Below, piece after piece: positions 56,233 through 64,000 of a DNA stretch of 64,000 nucleotides (its first letter is position 1; each line of letters begins with the position of its first letter). Both the position numbers and the translations under genes were made by a program. The notes beneath the pieces are model-generated. The model searched no databases. It was not told the DNA's origin and saw only the letters and a list, made by a program, of their open reading frames with translations. Source of the stretch: Gliomastix tumulicola (taxonomy: Eukaryota; Ascomycota; Sordariomycetes; Hypocreales; Bionectriaceae); contig BCHX01000003.1 in NCBI GenBank assembly GCA_001599755.1, positions 3,693,289 through 3,757,288 of the forward strand, read 5' to 3'.

Positions 56233-58838
56233 TCACTGTCGATACCTAGCCAACTGTGCCATGATGTTTTGTACTTGCGCTGCCGAGTCCCCGTTGGCAG
56301 GTGCCTGGTATGGGGCTGCAGCCTGGGGAGGATATGCGGCAGGGTATTGGGGAGGACCTGGTGGTGCTTGCTGTGGTGCTTGGGCTGCTTGAGCACCGCC
56401 GAGAGTGCTCAGGATCGCCTGAAGGTCCTGCTGGGTGGGAGCTCCTCCGTGACGGACGGCAGCAGGACCAGCATTGCCATTTTGCAGGTTGGAAATGAGT
56501 TGGTTGAGCATCGGAGGATCCAGTTTGAGCCCGGCAACCTCAGGTCCTTGACCCCCCATTCTGAGGCTCGGCGTGGGGTAGGATGGCATGCCGTTGTAGC
56601 TGTTAGCTGGCGGTTGGCCGTGGCCCCCGTATGGATGATCATAACCGCCAGCCCCGGAACCATGCGTGGGGTATGGCTGGCCTCCATAGCTGGGGACGCC
56701 AGAAGCCTTGGTCCGGAGTATCACCTCGGCGGCAATGCTGGGATCCAAGTCGACGTACTGGTCGTAGCGAACGTTGGACGCACCAGCTGAGCGATCAAAG
56801 GCTTGGACTGGAATCTTGCCCAGGTGCTGTGCTCGTAGGTCCAGGTCCACAACAGCATGGACGCCCTCGACAGCTTGACGTTGAATGATCTGATCCTTAG
56901 GTATCCGTGGGTGGAGGAACATGACCTCTGTCCTCAGCCCTTTGGATTTGAAAGCGCCCTCGACCCAGGCTGAGAACTCGCGATGAACGTCAGGCTGCAG
57001 GATAATCTGAACATCGGGAACGTCTGCCCCGTAGCGTCGGGGGAGGTCAATCCCGCTGTCTTGACTCCTCCTCCCATACGGACTGGGGCTCCTTCGTCGG
57101 TAGTCCCTGCTGTTGCGTCCGAAGCCAGGGGAGCGCGATCGGTTTCGGTTCCGACCACCATCATGGTAGCCTCGATCGCGTTCGCGGTCCCGCATATCAG
57201 GTCCGTAGTCATTGCGACGGGGAGAATAGTTTCGCGGCCGGTAGTCATCGCGAGCCTGGTTGCCGTGCTTCTCACCTCGGCGTCCTCCCTCGCGACCTCC
57301 ACGGCCCTTGTTGTTGTTGGTGTTGTTGTTGTTCTCTGGGCTTCGAACGCGGTCCTTCTTGGACTTGTCTTGCAGTTTTGAAATCTCGAGGTCTGCGTAA
57401 GGTACTAATCAGCTGATTGATCCCTCGAAGCGTTACCCAGTGTCCTGTCGAGTTTGACTTACGGATGCGGCGACCCTTGATTTCAGCACCTTCCATTGCC
57501 TGTATGGCGCGGCGTCCCTCGTCGACAGTATGGTACTGAACAAAGCCATATGCCGTTTTAAGTGATATTTGGGCTAGCTTGCCAAAGGCATGGAAAACGT
57601 CAAAGACATCACGTTTCGAGACTTTGTCACTCGAGAGGTTTCCTGGCGAAAATAGGTTAGTATTGGCTTCGTTGAAGCAAAATCATAAGCAGGGGATCAT
57701 GCGTACCAATAAAAATGCGAGATCCTTCTGGGAAGCGATCCCACTTAGCCTCTGACATGTACTGTCGCTCGTCCGCGAGGAACTGTTCCCAAGCGCGTCG
57801 ACGCTCCCCCTTGCTGTCGTTAGTATGCGCTGGCGCACCTGCTGTGTAATCAAATGCGTTCAAGGCGGGGTTCGCCGCCGCCGAGACGTGAGTAGCAGCT
57901 GGAGGGAGGCTACTGATTGCTGCCGTGGTTCCTGGGGCTCCAGTGGCGGCGAGCATCTGCGCAGGCTGCCCAGAAGCAGCGTTCCCCGCGGCAAGGGCGA
58001 GATTGGCACCGCCCGGGTGGTGCTGTGACACAAACGACTGAGATGCTGTGTTGGGCAGAGGTGGACGTGGCGGGAGAGTCGACGACGTTGGGAGCCCGGA
58101 GGTAGAAATCGGGGGTCCGGTAGTCTGCGGCGCTTGCACGGCGTTTGCGTCTGGAGTGGGATGGGAGCTGGGCTGGTTGGATTGGGCTGTGATGTCAGCG
58201 ACAAGCCGTTGCAAGTCAATCGCAGATTCCGCAGTGGACGCGCCGTTGTGAGCGTCTTCCGGCGCATTGGATGGAGCAGCGCGCTGGCCGGTCGGTGACT
58301 GGTCTTGAGGTGCCTGGGAAGAGGAGGCCGGAGCAGCGCCGTTGCCTGTTTGTGGTGGTGTAGCGATAATGTCCGTAGCGCTGGCTTGCGCAAGCAATGG
58401 ATCGAGCACAGAATGAGAGGCAACTGATGGATGGTTGCTCAAGGGAGGATCGCCGGGCCGAGCCTCCTGCTGGTGGCCCTCGTCGTCATGATCCGAAGCA
58501 ATGGGAGAGTCAAAGGTCTTTGCGTAATCGTCATCATTGCTGCTGGGAGCCTCGGGCTCAGCCTTGGGGGCAGCCTCGGGCTGAGTGTCGTCGCCGTACG
58601 GGTCGTCATCTACTAGGTCGCTGGGAACGAGCGAGTCCTCAGCGGCGTGGGCTGGCGCCGCATCGTCGGCGGCGCTTGTCTGTCTGGTGGACGCAACAAC
58701 TGCAGCCACCATGGCGTCGATGGTATCGACGGTATCCTGGAGCGCAGGTACTACAAGTGGCGATGCGGTGTGGACAGGGGAGGGTGACACCGGAGAGAGG
58801 TTGGCTGTCGCCTGCAGCTCAGCCTCCGGTTCGGGCAT
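56233..58838 (-). CDS. NAB3: NAB3-like RNA-binding protein
   Basis: Three exons (58838-57707, 57642-57463, 57392-56233) give 823 residues. Yeast Nab3 works with Nrd1 in termination and surveillance of short non-coding transcripts. The N-terminal 340 residues are disordered and Ala/Pro/Ser/Asp-rich. The RRM (about 372-445) is split by both introns, with RNP2 IFIGNL and RNP1 AYGFVQY, and has the Nab3-like text SSDKVSKRDVFDVF. An Arg/Asp/Ser/Gly-rich segment follows (RSRSPGFGRNSRDYRRRSPS). Next is a compact domain (about 555-655: VQIILQPDVHREFSAWVEG, FLHPRIPKDQIIQRQAVEG) that resembles the anticodon-binding fold of class II tRNA synthetases seen in related proteins. The end is Pro/Gln/Ala-rich and closes with QVQNIMAQLARYRQ. 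Confidence 0.88.
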
Positions 58839-59725
58839 GAAAGCTGGAGGTGACGTGGATGGGTGATTCTGTTCACGATGGAGTTAGAGTCCGTCATGAA
58901 TCATCGGGAGGAGGGCGATGATCGTGAGCGGGCTGCGTGGGGGTGACGTCGAGTGCAAGGGACAGCCGAAGATGACGAGAAAGGGAGCTGGAGGGAGTCA
59001 AGGATGGATGGAATAGCACTGGCGGTGACACATCAACGGCCGAGGGAAAGAATGGCGGGTCGTACGAGAAGTTGGAAGTTGAGATCGAGAGAGGGCTCTT
59101 GCCGTTATTTGTTTTGGCAGCTGGAGCTGGAGCTGGAGCTGGAGCTGGAAGTTGGAGGGCTGGGTGCAAGAATTGGAAAAGAGTGGGGGGGAAGGCAAGC
59201 GCGAAAAAGCAAGCCCCGGGCAGCCTCCGACTTCAGGGTTTGGATCGATCTGGATGCAAGGCGCTACACGTGCAAAAGGATGCTGCTGGGTTCTTTGTTG
59301 TCCGTTTCGTGCTTGCTCGAGACAAAGCCAAGGTAGGTATATTTTTGCCTCGCGAAAGGGCGGTCTGTGGGTGATGAAAAAGAAGAAGGAAGACCCGAGC
59401 GCCGATCTTTTGAGTCAAGTGGGATGGACGGGGGAGTAGTAAAAAAGAAGAAAGGCGCAGGCTGGGTGAAGTCGAGCTGGAGTTGAGGCTGATAAGCTCT
59501 ACCGTTCTGGGAGGGTCCCTGGCAGGATTAACCGCTAGGCTGTCTTGGGCGTTCGTGGCAGGCGGTGAAGAAATTTGTCACTGGCAGAAAGCCCGAGACC
59601 CACACTGGGTCACCAAATCACCACTGAAAGACGTGATCGGGGGTAACCTGAGGTCATCATGCCATGCCCTGCTGGTGACCATTGGTTCGACTCTGCTTCA
59701 AGGCGTCCGGCGTAGTGGGCTTGGA
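58839..59725. other. Divergent intergenic region between NAB3-like and release-factor-like genes
   Basis: 887 bases. A CTGGAG hexanucleotide repeat lies at 59121-59154. The frame of the release-factor gene is open back to 59483, but without a presequence-like character. No separate gene is seen. Confidence 0.5.
59121..59154. repeat. CTGGAG hexanucleotide repeat
   Basis: About five and a half units lie upstream of the NAB3-like gene, probably in its 5' leader or promoter. Confidence 0.85.
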
Positions 59726-60436
59726 ATGGTCGCCTTTCGTTTGTTCGCCGTAGCCCGTCCGTGGAGGACTTCCGCCTTGGCGTTTCTGCCAAGGGCGACC
59801 AGGCGCTTTAAGCGATATGAAGCCTATGACGCGCATCTCGACAAAGACGCCTTAGCAGAGGCGAGGTCCTGGTTCGAGAATTTCGACGCCTCCCAGTTGC
59901 CCAAGGGCAATACCATATTTGCCCGCTCAAGTGGCGCCGGAGGGCAGCATGTAAACAAGTGAGTTATGATCAAAGTCTTCTTAGGAATGTCTGTCAGTAC
60001 ACGTGAGACGTTCATATGTTGACGACGACTTGGAAGGACCGAGACTAAAGCGGTCACCGTGTATCCGGTTAAGGAACTGCTCGCAATTCTCCCCAAGTCG
60101 CTTCACGCAGCTGTCAGAAGTTCAAGATACCACACTACAAGCAATGACTCCCTCACATTCCATGCCCAGACGTCTCGCTCCAGGACGGCCAACCTGGAGG
60201 AGAACGGCAAGAAGTTGATGGAGGAGATCGCGCGGATCTACCACGCAAACACGCCAGCAGAGACAAGCAGCGAGAAGAAAGACAAGCACAAGGAGATGTA
60301 AGTGGACTGCCCGAGCTCCTGTCAAACACTGTACTAAATGAAGCCCAACAGCGCCACTAGATTTCACGAGTCCCGAGTGAGGTCGAAAAAGGCACACAGC
60401 TCCAAGAAGCAATCACGCAAGGGATCTGTCGAATGA
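59726..60436 (+). CDS. Mitochondrial release-factor-like GGQ protein (RF-1 domain)
   Basis: Three exons (59726-59958, 60037-60297, 60352-60436) give 192 residues. The RF-1 domain carries the peptidyl-tRNA hydrolysis motif GGQ in ARSSGAGGQHVNK, split by intron 1 directly from TETKAVTVYPV. A helix typical of the family and a Lys/Arg-rich C-terminal tail follow (RSKKAHSSKKQSRKG), like the tail that reaches into the mRNA channel in ICT1/YaeJ proteins. The N-terminus (MVAFRLFAVARPWRTSALAF, then LPRATRR) is a typical mitochondrial presequence. Codon-recognition domains of full release factors are absent. The protein therefore belongs with rescue-type factors such as yeast Pth4 (YOL114C) or ICT1. 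An earlier in-frame ATG at 59483 exists but gives no better presequence. Confidence 0.9.
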
Positions 60437-61681
60437 AGCGTGTTTGCCGCCTTCTGCTTGCCAGCGCACAGACACGAGTGACACGTCGGAGTTTGTATGG
60501 TGACCAACGATCCGACACTTGCATGTGAGCGGCGTATTGGAACTTGTCGGCACGGCTGAGTCTGGGATGTCAGATGGGAGGACGCTGACATGATTAGAAA
60601 GCCGTGGCCACACGTTGCTCTTTCATTGGGCCAATGAAAACTGCTTCATTCACCGAGACTGGAGGAGAAGGACTCGACATAGACGATATCTCCAGACTGA
60701 TGCAGACTGGGTGCATTGCACTGTGGCAAGAGGGTGTGTTGACGTGGACGCTTTGAAAGGCCACTTCGCCCTCGCGCCATTTGTGAAGACATGCCACCCA
60801 GTTAGGCGCTGAGCTGGGCTGAAATCGCTGCCAAGGGGTGAGACAGAGGACCACCAGGGTCTTACAGAGAGAGCGCCCTGGTGTTGTGTGCGAGTATTGG
60901 ATGCGCTGTCACGAGAGCTTGCGTGGCCCCTGTATTCTTGTATCAATAGACCATCACGAATGAAGAGACCAGCCTCATATGCATGCCTGGCTCATAGCCA
61001 AATGTGCAACGCTCTTTCCCGTTCGTCCTCGTCCTTGTGCATCTGCAATGCCATACTCCGTCCGTGTCGCTCGGAAATCGGGGTAATGAGTGCGTGAGAC
61101 AGGGATGCTGATGCCCCATGCTTCAAACATGGAACAGGGCCAGTTACAAATTTACAGCGGCCTCGAGCGTTCTCAGCGAATTTCGCAGGCGACGCGAGGG
61201 GCAGACAGAAAAGTGCGACCGCTAAACGGAGCTGACGGGTCGCCTCCTTTTGTGTCCACCACCACTTTGTGATAGTGGGACAGTGGTTCGCACAATCACC
61301 AGCGCCTCCCGCTCCCGAAATCCCGCTTGATGGGGGAATTATGACGGCAATCAGGGAAGATAGATAACGTGCCTAAACAGGCCTTCTTTACGTGCCTCTC
61401 GCCCGTCATCAATAAGACACGCTCCGGTCGTGATATCACATTGTTTCTTCCAGCACCTGCTACGAGTCTCCCCTCCAGTGCCCTTGCGCCCTCAGCTATC
61501 GCCTTGCGGGGCAATTATCAATCAATCCCACCTCACCCACAACCACTACCCTCCAGGCCTAACCTCCTCGCTGCAACTTGATCAACGCTCTCTGTCACTC
61601 AAACCTCACGCGACCATCTTCCCTTTCTCCTTCCTCCGCCTCCGCCTCCGCCTCGGCTGATCTGCGCGCAACCCGCGCAAG
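60437..61681. other. Intergenic region
   Basis: About 1.2 kb upstream of the kinase gene. Short open frames only, none convincing. The last 150 bases before the kinase start are rich in CCTC/CTCC as in a fungal leader. Confidence 0.55.
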
Positions 61682-62283
61682 ATGGACCGCCAAACCGCCC
61701 AGCAGCAGCCGCGCCAGCAGACGCAGATCCAGCCCTGCCGCTACAAGGTCGGCAAGACCCTCGGCGCAGGGTCGTACTCGGTCGTCAAAGAATGCGTCCA
61801 CATCGATACGGGCCGGTACTATGCGGCCAAGGTCATCAACAAGCGCCTCATGGCCGGGCGCGAGCACATGGTTAGATACACCCGATCCTGAAGCACATGA
61901 AGAGAGTCCGAGAGAGAGAGAGAGAGGCGGGGGGGAGAGGGCATGGGGGAGAAGGGCAGTGGGAGACTAGGAGTCCTCGACGAGGACTCGTCTCATGTCG
62001 ATCCATCCATCTAGACAAGGGCTCGAGGCTGACTTGACCGACCGCGGTCGCAACCAAACAGGTCCGGAACGAGATCTCTGTCCTTAAGAAGGTATCCATG
62101 GGTCACCAGAACATCCTAACCCTCGTCGACTACTTCGAGACCATGAACAATCTCTACCTCGTCACCGACCTCGCCCTCGGCGGCGAGCTCTTCGACCGCA
62201 TCTGCCGCAAGGGCTCCTACTACGAGTCCGACGCCGCCGACCTCATCCGCGCGACCCTCTCCGCCGTCGCCTACCTCCACGAC

Positions 62284-62319
<36 letters not shown>

Positions 62320-63171
62320 CTGCTCTTCCGCACCCCGGAGGACAACGCCGACCTGCTCATCGCCGACTTCGGCCTCTCGCGCATCATGGACGAGGAGCAG
62401 TTCCACGTGCTGACCACCACGTGCGGCACGCCCGGTTACATGGCCCCCGAGATCTTCAAGAAGACGGGCCACGGGAAACCCGTCGACCTGTGGGCGCTCG
62501 GCGTCATCACCTACTTCCTGCTCTGCGGCTACACGCCCTTTGACCGCGACTCCGACTTCGAGGAGATGCAGGCCATCCTCAACGCCGACTACAGCTTCAG
62601 CCCCGTCGAGTACTGGCGCGGCGTGTCGGGCCACGCCAAGGACTTCATCCGCCGCTGCCTGACCATCGACCCGGCCGCCCGCATCACCGCCCACGAGGCG
62701 CTGCAGCACCCCTTCGTCGCCGCCCAGGTGCCCTCGGACGAGAACCTGCTGCCGACCATCAAGAAGAACTTCAACGCCCGCCGCACCCTGCACACGGCCA
62801 TCGACACCGTCCGCGCCATCAACAAGCTCCGCGAGGCGCAGAACATCCTCATGGATGGCGCCCGCTCCAGCGAGCCCCAGCGCGGGCGGCAGGGCGGCAA
62901 CAACAACAACGGCAACAGCAACGACACGCTGCGGACGACGCCCATTGCTGCTGCTGCTGCTGCTGCCGGCGGCGGCCGCAAGGACGACAGCGCCATCTCC
63001 ATGGGCGCCGACAGCGGGTACAGCACCGCCGCCGGCCGGAGCGGGACCGAGGACGTCGTCATGGGCGAGCCCGAGGACAATGTGCCCGCCGCGCTGCGCC
63101 CGGGCAACGCGGCGAACCGTGTCATCGAGACCAGCAAGGGGCTCTGGAGCGGTCCGGCCGTCAGGCGGTAG
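61682..63171 (+). CDS. Calcium/calmodulin-dependent protein kinase
   Basis: Two exons (61682-61870, 62062-63171) with a 191-base intron give 432 residues. Kinase landmarks are complete: glycine loop LGAGSYSVV (28-36), VAIK-type Lys50 in YYAAKVI, alpha-C Glu67 in RNEISVL, catalytic loop HRDLKPEN (142-149), DFG (165-167), activation-loop Thr in LTTTCGTPGYMAPE and LWALGVITYFLLCGYTPF. The CaMK-type autoinhibitory/calmodulin-binding helix follows the domain (KKNFNARRTLHTAIDTVRAI). This fits the CMK1/CAMK-1 group that relays calcium signals in growth and stress. The tail has an Asn run and an Ala run coded by GCT repeats. The intron carries an AG repeat at 61911-61926. Confidence 0.93.
61911..61926. 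repeat. AG dinucleotide repeat in the CaM-kinase intron
   Basis: Eight AG units are followed by a G-rich stretch within the 191-base intron, the longest intron found in this window. Confidence 0.8.
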
Positions 63172-63917
63172 CTGTTCCTCGTGAAGAGAGAGCGGCGGCG
63201 GCGGCGCGGATGCTGGTCCATCCGCTCTTGACCAAACTCCCCCCTCCCCTTCTCGTGGTGTCGTGAATTGGAGTTTTCAAACTGGCATTTTCGAAAAAAA
63301 TTACGCATGGATCTAAGTAAGGGGCGAATCTGGAGCTGAGCGCTGGAAAGACTGGACAGGAGACAAACGGGCGAGCATGATTTTATTTATGTCTGGCATT
63401 ATTCACTACGCAAATGTATGGGCTATGGCTGAGCTGGCAATGTAACCTGCATATCTATACGTATACGAGGAGCAAGGAGTATTGGGGGAAGGAAAGACTG
63501 AATTCAAAGTCAGCGTTCATCACTGCCGAACAAGTACCGTGAATGACTCCCAGCTCTTGACCGCCAAACTCACGATTGGTTATCTCTCTCACCGTCCGGA
63601 TAACTGAACTTCACACTGTCAGCCGAGTGAGACCTACCCTCTTGAACCTGAAGATGGATTTGTACTATTAACTGCCGACATCTAAGGCCTGCATAATATC
63701 ACAGGCACGTGTTGACCCAAGCCTCATGACTAGACGCCCCCACGTCCCACCTCTCTTCCATCACATCCGAAGCTTTCGAGTCACGCGGAGGGAACCTGCA
63801 TATTATTCGATTTGTTTTTTGTATTTTTGTTCTGTTTCTGAGTGTGCCACAGCTGCGAGGAATCTCCTCCCGGCCGTGGTCTTTCTAGCGAGTGGTCTTT
63901 GGGTATCTGCCTCCAAG
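63172..63917. other. Intergenic region near the right edge
   Basis: Kinase 3' flank and the upstream part of a possible following gene. No feature is recognised. Confidence 0.5.
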
Positions 63918-64000
63918 ATGGCGTTTCTGGTGACCTCTCGATCCATTACTCCCGCCGCCGTGTCAAACCCACCCGTTGCATATCCATATGAGGTCGAGGC
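63918..64000 (+). CDS. Possible 5' end of a gene cut by the window edge
   Basis: An ATG in a good context (tccaagATGGCG) opens a frame that stays open for the remaining 27 codons (MAFLVTSRSITPAAVSNPPV, then AYPYEVE). No family can be recognised from this length. The call rests only on the start context and uninterrupted frame. Confidence 0.3.
   Translation, partial: MAFLVTSRSITPAAVSNPPVAYPYEVE

Overview
The window is nuclear DNA of a filamentous ascomycete (Pezizomycotina, most likely a Sordariomycete). The signs are short GT-AG introns of about 50-190 bases, often with CTAAC/CTGAC-like branch points; GC-rich codon third positions; no operons; and gene families typical of moulds (Zn2Cys6 regulator, FUR-type NCS1 permease, FIG1, ferric reductase, mucin-like secreted protein). 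I support 23 complete or nearly complete protein genes and one possible gene cut by the right edge. Exon joins were worked out by hand from splice sites and reading frames. No tRNA, rRNA, transposon or CRISPR array was recognised.

Layout. 1-17.8 kb: a GH47 alpha-mannosidase (+), a FIG1 membrane protein (-), an uncharacterised multi-pass membrane protein (-), a RINT-1/TIP20 tether (+), a YMC-like mitochondrial carrier (-) and a protein with two GFA domains (-). 18.4-23.2 kb: COG3 (-) divergent from the mitochondrial RCC1-like protein FMP25 (+). 23.4-30.3 kb: a Zn2Cys6 regulator (-), a FUR-type nucleobase permease (-) and a divergent 2-oxoglutarate/Fe(II) oxygenase (+). 30.9-42.6 kb: a nucleotidyltransferase-like protein (+), a classical tyrosine phosphatase (+), a large Pro/Thr/Glu-rich secreted protein with a small Cys-rich domain (-) and a PPR-like, probably mitochondrial protein (-). 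43.2-64 kb: prefoldin 3 (-), VanZ-like (-), SAGA subunit SPT7 (+), serine hydroxymethyltransferase (-), a ferric-reductase-like oxidoreductase (+), NAB3-like RNA-binding protein (-), a mitochondrial release-factor-like GGQ protein (+) and a CaM-kinase (+).

Most genes are unlinked housekeeping functions: secretory traffic, mitochondria, transcription and one-carbon metabolism. The exception is 23.4-30.3 kb. There a regulator, a nucleobase-type permease and an oxygenase sit side by side. The shared permease/oxygenase promoter carries a dense group of GATA-factor sites and several CGG...CCG inverted pairs of the type Zn2Cys6 proteins bind. I read this as a small, nitrogen-controlled uptake-and-oxidation cassette for a nucleobase or related heterocycle. 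The substrate is not known, and this is the best candidate for an undescribed system here.
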